DNA of 64,000 nt from Allomuricauda ruestringensis DSM 13258. GTDB lineage: Bacteria > Bacteroidota > Bacteroidia > Flavobacteriales > Flavobacteriaceae. The position numbers and the translations under genes are program-made. The notes beneath the pieces were generated by a model. The model searched no databases, was not told where the DNA came from, and saw only the letters and a list, made by a program, of their open reading frames with translations. Location: contig NC_015945.1 in the NCBI RefSeq assembly GCF_000224085.1, forward strand, positions 2,658,501 to 2,722,500. The letters run 5' to 3'. Positions 16,879-26,382 of the stretch are shown here, in pieces (within the stretch, counting starts at the first letter, position 1; each line of letters begins with the position of its first letter).

Positions 16879-18954
16879 ATGGTAAAAACAAAGAACGAAT
16901 ATATAAATAGGGAAATCAGTTGGTTGCAATTTAATGCCAGAGTATTGCAAGAGAGTAAAGACCACAGGGTTCCACTGATTGACCGATTACGATTTTTAGG
17001 GATTTTCAGCAACAACCTAGATGAATTTTTTAAGGTACGTTATGCCACTGTAAAACGCATTGTAGATGCTGGAAAAACAGGTAAAAGTGTTTTGGGCGGT
17101 GAAAGAGCTAATGATTTGCTGGAAGAGATTACCAAAATTGTGATTGATCAGCAGACCCGCAGTCTTGAAATTTTCCAACAAATTGATAGGGAACTTCGTG
17201 AGGAAAATATTTTTATCATTAGGGAAACCGAAGTGAACGAAAGTCAGGCAGAGTTCATTCGGGATTACTTTTTTAAAAAGGTAAACCAGGAGTTGATGAC
17301 CATTATCCTGAACGACCTTACCGAGTTTCCGCTCCTGAAAGATACCGCTGCCTATTTGGCTGTTAAGGTGGTTATGAAGAACGGTTCGAGCAAAGGGAAA
17401 CACAATCGATATGCCTTGATAGAGATTCCGAAGGGAATCGACCGTTTTGTGGTATTGCCGAAAGAGGGCGATAAGAACTACGTTATCATATTGGATGATT
17501 TGATTCGTTTTTGCTTGGACAGCGTGTTTACGATGTTTGAGTTTGAATCCATTTCGGCCCACATGATCAAGATTACCCGTGATGCAGAATTGGATATAGA
17601 CAACGATCTGAGTAAAAGTTTTATTGAAAAGATTTCTTCCAGCGTAGAGCACCGAAAAATAAGTGATCCTGTCCGCTTTGTATATGACAAGAGCATAGAC
17701 AAAGACACGCTCCAGTTCCTAAAGGAAAAAATGGACATTATGGGCACCGATAGTGTGATTCCCGGCGGCCGTTACCATAACAGGAGGGATTATATGGGCT
17801 TTCCCAGTTTGGGGAGGCACGACCTTATGTACGATAAGATAGAGCCATTGCCTGTAAAAGGCTTGAGCATGAAAGGGAGTTTGTTGGATATGATTGCCCA
17901 CAAGGATTATATGATCTACGCTCCCTACCATACCTTTAGCTATGTGACCAAATTTTTAAGGGAAGCCGCAATGGATCCACAGGTGCGCAGCATAAAAATC
18001 ACTATATACCGATTGGCCAGTGACAGTCAGATTGCAAATGCTTTGGTCAACGCCGTTAAGAACGGAAAACAGGTGACCGTACAGATAGAGTTGCAGGCCC
18101 GGTTCGATGAGCAGAACAATATTGAATACGCCAACTTTTTGCAAGATGAAGGCGTAAAATTGATCTTTGGCGTACCCGGACTAAAAGTGCACAGCAAAAT
18201 CTGCCTTGTGGAGCGCGAAGAAGATGGGGGCATCAAAAGGTACGGCTTCATTAGCACCGGTAACTTTAACGAGTCCACAGCGAAAATTTATACTGATTAT
18301 ACCTTGTTTACGGCCCATCAAGGTATTTTGAAGGATATGAACAAAGTATTCGGCTTCTTCGAGACCAATTATAAAATCAATAAATACAAGCATCTTATTG
18401 TATCGCCCCATTACACCAAGTCATCTTTCATGAAGATGATCGATAAGGAAATCGCTTTTGCCAAGGCAGGAAAGGAGGCCTATATCAAAATAAAGATGAA
18501 CAGCCTTACTTCATACAAGATGGTGGACAAACTATATGAGGCCAGTAGGGCAGGGGTTAAGATACAGATGATTGTTCGGGGAATATGCTGTCTTATTCCC
18601 GGTGTGGAGGGTATGAGCGAAAATATAGAGGCCATAAGTGTGGTGGACAAGTTTTTGGAGCACCCCAGATTGTTCATTTTTGGCAATGATGGCGACCCGA
18701 AAATCTATATTTCATCAGCAGATTGGATGACGCGCAACTTGGACTTTAGGGTAGAGGTGGGTTGCCCCATTTACGACCCCGATATTAGACAGGAGTTATT
18801 GGATACGTTCGATATTTCGTGGAGAGATAACTCCAAAGCACGAGTGTTTTCCGCAAAACAGGATAATGCCTATAGAAAACGAACCAAAGGGGAAACTGAA
18901 CTGCGATCGCAGGTTGAAATGTACAATTATTACAAAAGGAAATTGGAATCCTAA
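16879..18954 (+). CDS. ppk1: Polyphosphate kinase 1
   Basis: 691 residues; makes long-chain polyphosphate from ATP at the inner membrane. Seen: N-terminal YINREISWLQFNARVL, the head domain, then two phospholipase-D-like halves with KVHSKICLVERE (autophosphorylated His) and FISTGNFNESTAKIYTDYTLF, and RGICCLIPG later. Length is normal for PPK1. Its stop overlaps by 3-4 nt the end of the miaE-like gene on the other strand, with no terminator between. Confidence 0.96.
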   Translation: MVKTKNEYINREISWLQFNARVLQESKDHRVPLIDRLRFLGIFSNNLDEFFKVRYATVKRIVDAGKTGKSVLGGERANDLLEEITKIVIDQQTRSLEIFQQIDRELREENIFIIRETEVNESQAEFIRDYFFKKVNQELMTIILNDLTEFPLLKDTAAYLAVKVVMKNGSSKGKHNRYALIEIPKGIDRFVVLPKEGDKNYVIILDDLIRFCLDSVFTMFEFESISAHMIKITRDAELDIDNDLSKSFIEKISSSVEHRKISDPVRFVYDKSIDKDTLQFLKEKMDIMGTDSVIPGGRYHNRRDYMGFPSLGRHDLMYDKIEPLPVKGLSMKGSLLDMIAHKDYMIYAPYHTFSYVTKFLREAAMDPQVRSIKITIYRLASDSQIANALVNAVKNGKQVTVQIELQARFDEQNNIEYANFLQDEGVKLIFGVPGLKVHSKICLVEREEDGGIKRYGFISTGNFNESTAKIYTDYTLFTAHQGILKDMNKVFGFFETNYKINKYKHLIVSPHYTKSSFMKMIDKEIAFAKAGKEAYIKIKMNSLTSYKMVDKLYEASRAGVKIQMIVRGICCLIPGVEGMSENIEAISVVDKFLEHPRLFIFGNDGDPKIYISSADWMTRNLDFRVEVGCPIYDPDIRQELLDTFDISWRDNSKARVFSAKQDNAYRKRTKGETELRSQVEMYNYYKRKLES

Positions 18955-19532
18955 CCGTGCATGGTTTCCTTTTTGCCGAGGTCTTTCATAAGTTGGGCCT
19001 CGTACTCCAAGAGGTCTTCCCATTTTTGGTCCACCTCCTCTTTTTTGCCGTATTTGCGGGCAAACTTTAGGAACATGGTGTAGTGGTTGGCCTCGCTTAC
19101 CATAAGGTTCCGGTAGAACTCGGATAGCTCTTCGTCGTCTATTTCTTCAGAAAGCAATCTAAAACGTTCACAGCTTCTTGCCTCGATAAGGGCTGCATAT
19201 AAAAGTTTGTGGACCAAATGGGTTTCACGACTACCTCCTTTTGGGAAGAATTTCATCAACTCGATAACGTATTCATCCTTGCGTTCGCGGCCCAAGACCC
19301 AGCCACGTTTTACTATTTTATCGTGTACCATGTTAAAATGACCCATTTCTTCACGGGCAAGAGCGGTCATTTCTTTCACTAATTCCGACTTTTCCGGAAA
19401 ACCGATAATCAACGAAATAGCCGTGCTTGCCGCTTTTTGCTCACAGTACGCATGATCCGTCAAAATTTCTTCAATGTTTTTTTCAACAATGTTCACCCAC
19501 CTTGGGTCCGTAGGTAATTTTAGGCCTAACAT
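18951..19532 (-). CDS. miaE: tRNA-(ms2io6A)-hydroxylase-like diiron protein (MiaE family)
   Basis: 193 residues, ferritin-like diiron hydroxylase. Metal motifs seen: ILTDHAYCEQKA with Glu, AREEMGHFNMVHDK (ExxH), ALIEARSCERF and SEANHYTMFLKF (ExxH). MiaE hydroxylates the isopentenyl group of ms2i6A at tRNA position 37. ATG at 19532 (MLGLKLPTDPRW) is preferred over upstream in-frame codons, because the region before it carries the ebo promoter. The 3' end overlaps ppk1. Confidence 0.85.
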   Translation of the reverse strand: MLGLKLPTDPRWVNIVEKNIEEILTDHAYCEQKAASTAISLIIGFPEKSELVKEMTALAREEMGHFNMVHDKIVKRGWVLGRERKDEYVIELMKFFPKGGSRETHLVHKLLYAALIEARSCERFRLLSEEIDDEELSEFYRNLMVSEANHYTMFLKFARKYGKKEEVDQKWEDLLEYEAQLMKDLGKKETMHG

Positions 19533-19592
19533 GGTAATCAATTTTGCACAAAGATAATCTGATAGGATTAAATAAATTCGCTGAACCCTCGT

Positions 19593-19600
19593 TATATTTG
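19593..19600 (+). promoter_or_regulatory. Candidate -7 box for the ebo operon
   Basis: TATATTTG matches TAnnTTTG and lies 29 nt before the eboA ATG. The region upstream toward miaE is short and has no exact -33 TTTG. Confidence 0.4.
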
Positions 19601-19629
19601 TAAAACCAACAGATTCTAGTCTATATCTT

Positions 19630-20475
19630 ATGACCAAAACCTCTAAAGATTATCTCTCCGATATTCTAAAATTAAATTTAAGCGAACCTGAATTCCATTG
19701 GTTGACAAGTGCCGTAGCGCAAATCTCGAACACCAAAAGCAGGAAAGATCTATACATAACCTATAGTCTGTGCACTTCCAAAATCGACGATAGGCCCATA
19801 ACTGATTTTGGTTCTCAGGATTTTGAATGGAAAGACTATTTGGAAATACAAAAGGCGTCGACCTTGGAGGTTTCCAGAATTTTTATACTCTCTTCCGTGC
19901 TCGAAGCTGGAGAAGAATTTTTAAAGCCGGTACAGCAATTGATTCAGGTTGCTGATAAAACCGAATTGGAAACTTTTCTAAAATATTTGGTTTTGTTACC
20001 AGAGCCAAAGAATTTCAAGTTTGCTGCCGTTGAGGCGCTAAGAACCAACATTGCTACGGTTTTTAATGCCATTTCCCAATACAATCCATATCCATCTGAA
20101 TATTTTACCACCGCCGAGTGGAACCAAATGTACCTTAAGGCTGCTTTTATGCAGCAAGATTTGAAAAAGATACCTGAAATAGGGAAAATGGCCAACAAGG
20201 ATTTGGCGCGCATCATTTCCGATTATGCACATGAGAGATGGGCGGCATCAAGAGATGTGGACCCTATGTTTTGGAGACCGGTATCCAATTTTTTGGAAGA
20301 TAACTTGGTTGATGATATAGAAAGCTTGTTCAAAAGTGAGGAAGAACGGGAGCAAAAGGCAGCCACTTTGGTTTGTTTTCACTCCACCTCCGTTGAAGCG
20401 AAAAAATTACTTGATACATACCACACCCATCTGCAAAATGTGGAGCAGGGAGATATAACTTGGAAAAATTTATAA
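19630..20475 (+). CDS. eboA: EboA family protein
   Basis: 281 residues, all-helical and soluble; no catalytic motif recognised. Identified by the family pattern (FHWLTSAVAQISNTKSRKDLYITYSLC at the start, LKAAFMQQDLKKIPEIGKMANKDLARIISDYAHERWAASR in the middle) and above all by its place at the head of an unmistakable ebo set: TatD-like hydrolase, UbiA prenyltransferase, dehydroquinate-synthase-like, TIM-barrel and phosphodiesterase genes. The ebo cluster is known in cyanobacteria, where it is needed to export a scytonemin precursor to the periplasm, and in other phyla with unknown product. Function of EboA itself is unknown. Confidence 0.85.
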   Translation: MTKTSKDYLSDILKLNLSEPEFHWLTSAVAQISNTKSRKDLYITYSLCTSKIDDRPITDFGSQDFEWKDYLEIQKASTLEVSRIFILSSVLEAGEEFLKPVQQLIQVADKTELETFLKYLVLLPEPKNFKFAAVEALRTNIATVFNAISQYNPYPSEYFTTAEWNQMYLKAAFMQQDLKKIPEIGKMANKDLARIISDYAHERWAASRDVDPMFWRPVSNFLEDNLVDDIESLFKSEEEREQKAATLVCFHSTSVEAKKLLDTYHTHLQNVEQGDITWKNL

Positions 20476-20479
20476 TAGC

Positions 20480-21388
20480 ATGGATGATAAACTAATGATA
20501 ATAGACCCACATGTTCACATGACATCCAGAACCACGGATGACTATGAAGCTATGGCGGCAGCTGGGGTTGTAGCTCTGATAGAACCATCATTCTGGTTGG
20601 GACAACCAAGAACCCAAGTAGGTTCCTTTCAAGACTATTTTAGCAGTCTTGTGGGGTGGGAGCCGTTTAGGGCATCGCAATTTGGGATACAGCATTACTG
20701 CACCATTGGACTTAACTCAAAAGAAGCCAACAACGTGCCATTGGCCGAAGAGGTGATGGAATTGTTGCCACTATATTTACATAAAGAGAACGTTGTGGCC
20801 ATTGGCGAGATTGGTTACGATGACCAAACCGAGGCAGAAGACCGTTTTTTCAGGGAGCAATTGGAACTGGCCAAAACCTTTAACATGATGGTTCAAGTAC
20901 ATACCCCGCACAGGGACAAAAAGGCAGGAACCATTAAAAGTATGGAAGTCTGTTTGGAGCATGGTATTGATCCAGGAATGGTGGTGATAGATCATAATAA
21001 CGAAGAAACCGTAAAAGAAGTTTTGGATCGAGGATTTATTGCTGCATTTACGATTTACCCAAAAACCAAAATGGGCAACCAACGAATGGTGGAAGTGGTA
21101 AAAAAGTTCGGTAGTGACAATATTATAGTGGACAGCTCTGCCGATTGGGGCGTTAGCGATCCATTAGCCGTTCCAAAAACAGCAAATTTGATGTTGCAAA
21201 ATGGAGTTGCCCGTGAAGACGTAGTAAAAACATGCTATCAAAATGCTTTGGACTTTTTCGGTAGATCTGGAAAAATGAAAGAGGAACACTGGTTGACCCC
21301 AGAAGCTATCGATCAGCGAAAACTATTTAATGACAATAGTGTACTTCGTGGTCAGGAGCCAAAGGTAGAGGATAACAAAATCGTTTAA
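20480..21388 (+). CDS. eboB: EboB: TatD-like metal-dependent hydrolase
   Basis: 302 residues of the amidohydrolase/TatD superfamily. Metal ligands seen: DPHVHM (HxH, residues 9-13), AIGEIGYDDQTEAEDRFFREQ (Glu), QVHTPHR (His), VIDHNNEET and VDSSADWG (Asp). Cytosolic; substrate unknown. Located 4 nt after eboA and overlapping eboC by one nucleotide (TAATG). Confidence 0.92.
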   Translation: MDDKLMIIDPHVHMTSRTTDDYEAMAAAGVVALIEPSFWLGQPRTQVGSFQDYFSSLVGWEPFRASQFGIQHYCTIGLNSKEANNVPLAEEVMELLPLYLHKENVVAIGEIGYDDQTEAEDRFFREQLELAKTFNMMVQVHTPHRDKKAGTIKSMEVCLEHGIDPGMVVIDHNNEETVKEVLDRGFIAAFTIYPKTKMGNQRMVEVVKKFGSDNIIVDSSADWGVSDPLAVPKTANLMLQNGVAREDVVKTCYQNALDFFGRSGKMKEEHWLTPEAIDQRKLFNDNSVLRGQEPKVEDNKIV

Positions 21389-22287
21389 TGGGGCCACGAG
21401 TAAAGGCATATCTCCAACTGTGTAGGCCTCCCAATTTACCTACCGCTGCAGCCGATATTTTGGCAGGCATATCCATATCGGGCCTATTTGCTGGAATAGG
21501 GACATTTGCAATACCAACTGTGGATATGTTTCCATTTTTGATGTTGATATTGGCCTCCGTGTTTTTATATGCGGGCGGTGTTGTTCTCAACGATGTTTTT
21601 GATATTGCAATTGATAAAGTGGAGCGCCCCGAAAGGCCAATTCCAAGTGGGATAGTTCCTTTGGGCAAAGCAAGGTCATTTGGCTTTGGTTTGCTTTTGG
21701 TGGGGATTTACTTTGCTTTTTTAGTCAACAGCAATAGTGGTATCATTTCCATTTTTTTGGCTATGGCCATATTGTCCTACAACAAATTTGCAAAGCACCA
21801 TGCTTTCTTTGGACCCCTCAATATGGGTATTTGTAGGGGACTCAACCTCTTAATGGGTATTTCTTTGCTCAATACTATGGAAAACTGGCCTTATGTCCTT
21901 GTTCCCATCGTATTCATATTTGCTGTGACCATGATCAGCAGGGGAGAGGTGCACGGAAAAAACAAGGGCAATATACTGCTGGCGGGTTTGTTATACGTGG
22001 CAGTACTGTCAGGCGTGTTTTATTTGCATCAAGTGTATGCCAATGGCGACCTTTGGTATCTATTGTTTTTGGCACTTTTTGCTTTTATGGTTTTTAAACC
22101 TTTGATCAAGGCATATCAAAATAATACACCAGAAAATATAAAGAGGGCTGTAAAATCAGGAGTGTTGTCCATAATATTTCTGGATACCGCCATGGCGGTC
22201 GCACACGCCAATTTAATTATAGGATTGTTAATGCTCTTACTTTTGCCATTATCCATGTATTTGGCCAAACAATTTGCAGTTACCTAG
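21388..22287 (+). CDS. eboC: EboC: UbiA-family prenyltransferase
   Basis: 299 residues with about 8 membrane segments. The prenyl-diphosphate/Mg2+ motif is seen as LNDVFDIAIDKVERPERPIPSG near residues 68-89, followed by SYNKFAKHHAFFGPLNMGICRGLNLLMG. Enzymes of this class attach an isoprenoid chain to an aromatic or other small acceptor in the membrane. In ebo, this suggests that the pathway makes a membrane-anchored or lipid-linked product. The start overlaps the eboB stop. Confidence 0.93.
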   Translation: MGPRVKAYLQLCRPPNLPTAAADILAGISISGLFAGIGTFAIPTVDMFPFLMLILASVFLYAGGVVLNDVFDIAIDKVERPERPIPSGIVPLGKARSFGFGLLLVGIYFAFLVNSNSGIISIFLAMAILSYNKFAKHHAFFGPLNMGICRGLNLLMGISLLNTMENWPYVLVPIVFIFAVTMISRGEVHGKNKGNILLAGLLYVAVLSGVFYLHQVYANGDLWYLLFLALFAFMVFKPLIKAYQNNTPENIKRAVKSGVLSIIFLDTAMAVAHANLIIGLLMLLLLPLSMYLAKQFAVT

Positions 22288-22290
22288 CTT

Positions 22291-23460
22291 ATGAATAAAA
22301 ATACATTACCTACGATTCGGCAAGCGTTTCAAGTAAGGTATACATATCAGTTGCTTTTTACCAGACATATCTTTGCGGTAGAGAACCCTTTGTTCAAAAA
22401 TGTACTGGCAGAATATCGTCCAGGCCATGCTATCAAATGTCTTTTTGTGATAGATCAAGGAGTGTTGGACCACCATCCGAAGCTAGGTCAGCAAATAGAA
22501 GAATATTGTAATCAATTCAAGGATCAAATCCAATTTACTGATCTTATTGCGGTCCCGGGTGGGGAACAGAGCAAAAAGGACCAATCCAGTGTTAACAAAT
22601 GTCTTGATGCCATCAATGAAAATGCCATTTGTAGACATTCATTTGTGGTAGCTATTGGAGGTGGTGCCGTGGTTGATATGGTCGGTTATGCGGCTACCAT
22701 TGCCCATAGAGGCGTGAAGCTTATTCGAATCCCGACTACCGTGTTGGCTCAAAATGATGCTGCCGTTGGTGTAAAGAACAGCGTAAATGCTTTTGATAAG
22801 AAAAATTTTCTGGGCACCTTTTCGGTTCCTCATGCCATTATAAATGATTTGGAATTTTTGAAGACCTTGGAACAACGTGACTGGGTGGCGGGGATAGCTG
22901 AAGCTATTAAAGTGGCTCTAATAAAGGACGAACAATTCTTTGAATACATCGAATCCAATGCAGAAGCGCTGGCCAACAGGGAAATGGAACCCATGGCTTA
23001 CTTGATTCATCGTTGTGCAGAATTACACATGGATCATATTGCCGAGGGCGGAGACCCTTTTGAAAGCGGCTCTTCCAGACCTTTGGATTTTGGACATTGG
23101 TCGGCCCATAAATTGGAGTATATGACGGGTTATAGCCTAAGGCACGGTGAAGCTGTGGCGATAGGAATGGCCATAGATATGGTTTACGCTAGTTTAATCG
23201 GTGTGTTGCAAGATGATCTTGAGCGTGTGCTTTCCGTCATCAAAAAAGTAGGCTTCCATTTGGAAGTGCCCTTTGAAGGGGATGGGAAAATCAAAGAATT
23301 ACTCAACGGAATCGAAGAGTTTCGGGAGCACTTGGGAGGTGAGCTTACCATTCCGCTGATTCCCAAGATAGGAACCAAAACAGATGTCCACAGTATCGAC
23401 TATTCATTAATGGAAAAAGCAGTGCGAAGCTTTATGTATAAACCGCAAAACTCTTTATGA
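22291..23460 (+). CDS. eboD: EboD: 3-dehydroquinate synthase-like sugar-phosphate cyclase
   Basis: 389 residues of the dehydroquinate synthase superfamily (sugar phosphate cyclases). Seen: NAD-binding GGGAVVDMVGYAATIAHRG, TTVLAQNDAAVGVKNSVNAF, IAEAIKVALIKD, and metal ligands in FGHWSAHKLE (His) and LRHGEAVAIGM (His). It is not the aroB of the shikimate pathway by context: the neighbours are all ebo genes. The substrate is likely a different sugar phosphate (inference). ATGA overlap with eboE. Confidence 0.93.
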   Translation: MNKNTLPTIRQAFQVRYTYQLLFTRHIFAVENPLFKNVLAEYRPGHAIKCLFVIDQGVLDHHPKLGQQIEEYCNQFKDQIQFTDLIAVPGGEQSKKDQSSVNKCLDAINENAICRHSFVVAIGGGAVVDMVGYAATIAHRGVKLIRIPTTVLAQNDAAVGVKNSVNAFDKKNFLGTFSVPHAIINDLEFLKTLEQRDWVAGIAEAIKVALIKDEQFFEYIESNAEALANREMEPMAYLIHRCAELHMDHIAEGGDPFESGSSRPLDFGHWSAHKLEYMTGYSLRHGEAVAIGMAIDMVYASLIGVLQDDLERVLSVIKKVGFHLEVPFEGDGKIKELLNGIEEFREHLGGELTIPLIPKIGTKTDVHSIDYSLMEKAVRSFMYKPQNSL

Positions 23461-24647
23461 GGATCAAGGACAAATATCACCTGACCTATTGCACCAATAT
23501 TCACGCAGGCGGAGATTGGGAAGAAACCTTTACCAGCTTAAAGCAGAATTTGCCAAAAATCAAGAATAGCGTTTCGCCCAATGAAGCGTTTGGTCTGGGA
23601 CTCAGACTCAGTAACACGGCCAGTTTGGAACTGGATGACGGACAACTTCAAGATTTCAAACATTGGCTATCCAAAAAGGACTGCTACGTTTTTACCATGA
23701 ACGGATTTCCCTATGGGAACTTTCACGGGGAACCCGTAAAAGACCTGGTTCACGTGCCCGATTGGACCACTGGTGATCGGCTGGATTATACCTTACGCTT
23801 GTTCAAGCAATTGGATTTCTTGGCACCGGAAGGTATGGAATGCGGTATTTCTACATCACCTGTTTCCTACAAACATTGGTTTGATGGTGAGGCACAAAAG
23901 GAGCGGGCCTTTGCCAAAGGAGCAGTAAATATGGTCAAGGTGGCGTTGGAACTCTACAAAATAGAAAAAGCATCGGGCAGGTATATGCATTTGGATGTGG
24001 AGCCAGAGCCCGATGGATTTTTGGAGAACACCCAAGAAGTACTTGATTACTACAAAGATTATTTGGTTCCCAAGGCCATCAAAGCTTTTGAACCGTTTCA
24101 ATTAAGTGAGGAAAAAACGGAGGAGCTACTCAAAAGATATATTACGATATGCTATGATGTTTGTCATTTCGCCTTGGCCTACGAAGCTCCGAATTTGACT
24201 TTTAAAAAGTTCAAGGCGGCTAACATTAATGTAGGTAAGATTCAAGTAAGTGCTGCTCTCAAAATTATGTATAACAGCGATAAGCAAGAGGAGTTGTGGA
24301 GTACTTTGGCCCAATTCAACGAGCCCGTGTATCTGCATCAGGTTACTGAAATGGTGAATGGAAAGGTGAAAACGTATAACGATTTGCCGATTGTTTTGGA
24401 AAAAAAGGCACCTTTTAAAGAGTTGCGTTCCCATTTTCACGTCCCCATATTTTTAAAGGATTATGGATTGCTTCAATCCACCCAAGACCAGATTGTGAAA
24501 GTGCTAGACTATTTGGAGGACAATTTTGTGAGCCATCACATAGAAGTGGAAACCTATACTTGGGATGTTTTGCCCAATGAACTCAAAGTGCCGATTACAG
24601 AGTCCATTGCAAGGGAGCTGGACTGGATGAAATCAAGATTAAAATGA
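23457..24647 (+). CDS. eboE: EboE: TIM-barrel metabolite traffic protein
   Basis: 396 residues, xylose-isomerase-like TIM barrel family in the ebo set. Seen: MRIKDKYHLTYCTNIHAGGDWEE start, FTMNGFPYGNFHGEPVKDLVHVPDW, GISTSPVSYKHW, MHLDVEPEPDGFLENTQE and CYDVCHFALAYE (the His/Glu residues of these are the likely metal site). It overlaps eboD and eboF by 4 nt at both ends. Catalytic reaction unknown. Confidence 0.92.
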   Translation: MRIKDKYHLTYCTNIHAGGDWEETFTSLKQNLPKIKNSVSPNEAFGLGLRLSNTASLELDDGQLQDFKHWLSKKDCYVFTMNGFPYGNFHGEPVKDLVHVPDWTTGDRLDYTLRLFKQLDFLAPEGMECGISTSPVSYKHWFDGEAQKERAFAKGAVNMVKVALELYKIEKASGRYMHLDVEPEPDGFLENTQEVLDYYKDYLVPKAIKAFEPFQLSEEKTEELLKRYITICYDVCHFALAYEAPNLTFKKFKAANINVGKIQVSAALKIMYNSDKQEELWSTLAQFNEPVYLHQVTEMVNGKVKTYNDLPIVLEKKAPFKELRSHFHVPIFLKDYGLLQSTQDQIVKVLDYLEDNFVSHHIEVETYTWDVLPNELKVPITESIARELDWMKSRLK

Positions 24648-26017
24648 AGAAGACCGTTGTAATCAACATTGTAGGGCTTACCAATCGATTGATAGGAGAG
24701 CACACACCATTTATAAAATCATTTTTGGAAAAGGGAAAAGGCGGTGTGGTAAAGCCTGTTTTGCCTGCCGTAACCTGTTCGGCCCAAAGTACTTACCTCA
24801 CGGGCAAGTGGCCGACCGAGCACGGCATTGTTGGCAATGGATGGTTCTTCAAAGATGAATTGGAGGTGAAGTTTTGGCGGCAGGGAAATCCCTTGGTGCA
24901 GTCCAATAAGATTTGGGACGAGTTGAAAGCATTGGATTCAAATTTCACTTGCGCCAATATGTTCTGGTGGTACAATATGTACAGCACTGTGGATTTTAGC
25001 GCCACACCGCGACCCAATTATCTGGCGGACGGTAGAAAAATTCCGGACATTTATACCTATCCAGCAGAATTGCGAGACAAGTTACAGGGGAAATTGGGAA
25101 CATTCCCGTTGTTCAAATTCTGGGGACCCAAAACATCCATAGCATCCAGTAGATGGATTGCTGATGCCACGATGGAAATGGACAAGGAAAACAATCCGAC
25201 CTTGACATTGGTGTATTTGCCCCATTTGGATTACAACACCCAACGCTACGGATTGGATTTTGATGTTCTACAAAAGGATTTGAACGAAATTGATGCCGTG
25301 GTCAAGGATTTGGTCGTGCATTATGAAGCACAATCGGCCAATATTGTTTTATTGTCCGAGTATGGCATTACCAATGTATCCAACCCTATCCACATTAACC
25401 GACATTTACGAAAAGAAGGATATTTGGGTATTAGAGTTGAGCGGGGATTGGAACTTTTGGATGCTGGGGCAAGTGATGCTTTTGCGGTAGCCGACCATCA
25501 AATAGCGCATGTTTATGCAAAAGAATCCACAGATTACGAAAAACTGCATGAATATCTAAAGACAATCCCAGGCGTGGAAAAAGTCATTCCGAAGGACGAA
25601 CGGGAAGTCAATCACTTAAATCACGAACGTGCAGGTGACTTTGTACTTGTAGCGGATAAGGATAGTTGGTTTACTTATTATTTTTGGGAAGATGATGCCG
25701 TAGCGCCCGATTATGCCAGAATGGTGGACATACACAAAAAACCGGGTTACGACCCCGTTGAAATGTTTACAGATCCCTCGGATAAACTCGTTATATTTAA
25801 AGTGCTGTGGAAACTCCTAAAAAAGAAGCTGGGCTTTAGAACGGTATTGGACATTATTCCTTTAAAAGCTGAATTGGTGAAAGGATCTCATGGAAGAATA
25901 CCCGAAAATAAGGAGGATTGGCCCATTCTAGTGACCAATAGCGAAAGCAATTTGCCAAAGCAAGAACTGCTAGCCACGGAGGTTTATCAAGTGCTTAAAA
26001 ATCATATAATTCAATAA
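24644..26017 (+). CDS. eboF: EboF: alkaline-phosphatase-fold phosphodiesterase
   Basis: 457 residues of the type I phosphodiesterase/nucleotide pyrophosphatase family. The nucleophile motif VLPAVTCSAQSTYLTGKWPTEHGIVGNGWF lies near residues 42-69 (described by position; the Thr/Ser after PAV is the likely nucleophile), with LPHLDYNTQRYG, LLSEYGITNV and VADHQIAHVY supplying metal His and Asp. No signal peptide, so cytosolic. Last of the six canonical ebo genes. Confidence 0.92.
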   Translation: MKKTVVINIVGLTNRLIGEHTPFIKSFLEKGKGGVVKPVLPAVTCSAQSTYLTGKWPTEHGIVGNGWFFKDELEVKFWRQGNPLVQSNKIWDELKALDSNFTCANMFWWYNMYSTVDFSATPRPNYLADGRKIPDIYTYPAELRDKLQGKLGTFPLFKFWGPKTSIASSRWIADATMEMDKENNPTLTLVYLPHLDYNTQRYGLDFDVLQKDLNEIDAVVKDLVVHYEAQSANIVLLSEYGITNVSNPIHINRHLRKEGYLGIRVERGLELLDAGASDAFAVADHQIAHVYAKESTDYEKLHEYLKTIPGVEKVIPKDEREVNHLNHERAGDFVLVADKDSWFTYYFWEDDAVAPDYARMVDIHKKPGYDPVEMFTDPSDKLVIFKVLWKLLKKKLGFRTVLDIIPLKAELVKGSHGRIPENKEDWPILVTNSESNLPKQELLATEVYQVLKNHIIQ

Positions 26018-26019
26018 AT

Positions 26020-26382
26020 ATGGAAACGTTTTTTAAAATTTTCGCAATTGTTTTTACGCTTTTGTTTGGCTATGCCATCGTGGTGCAATTCAATGACCCT
26101 GATGCGCTTAAATGGATTTTGATTTATTTGGCTGCTGCTGTGGCTTCGATACTATTTATCCTTAAAAAACTGAAATCAAGTATCTATTTCTTGCTTACGA
26201 TTTTCTTTTTGGTGTTGTTCTTTATGTATTGGCCAGAGACCTACGAAGGTGTTCAACTTGATCATGGTATGAAAACCGTAAATATTGAAGAAGGAAGGGA
26301 ATCCTTGGGGTCGTTGATTGCTGCGATAGTGATGTTGGTATATGGATTGAGAACGCGGTTTTTGAACAAATCAAAAGTCTAG
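26020..26382 (+). CDS. TMEM220-like small membrane protein
   Basis: 120 residues with about four membrane segments: 5-24 (FKIFAIVFTLLFGYAIVVQF), then NDPDAL, 30-48, 54-72 and 95-110. The short QFNDPDA motif is typical of the transmembrane family 220. It starts 2 nt after eboF, so it belongs to the ebo transcript; it may be a seventh, non-canonical ebo component. Its 3' end overlaps dnaX by 12 nt on the opposite strand. Confidence 0.8.
   Translation: METFFKIFAIVFTLLFGYAIVVQFNDPDALKWILIYLAAAVASILFILKKLKSSIYFLLTIFFLVLFFMYWPETYEGVQLDHGMKTVNIEEGRESLGSLIAAIVMLVYGLRTRFLNKSKV

Noticed and set aside
22291..23460. Shikimate-pathway aroB
   Set aside because: Context is a complete ebo operon, so this is EboD, although the fold is dehydroquinate synthase-like.
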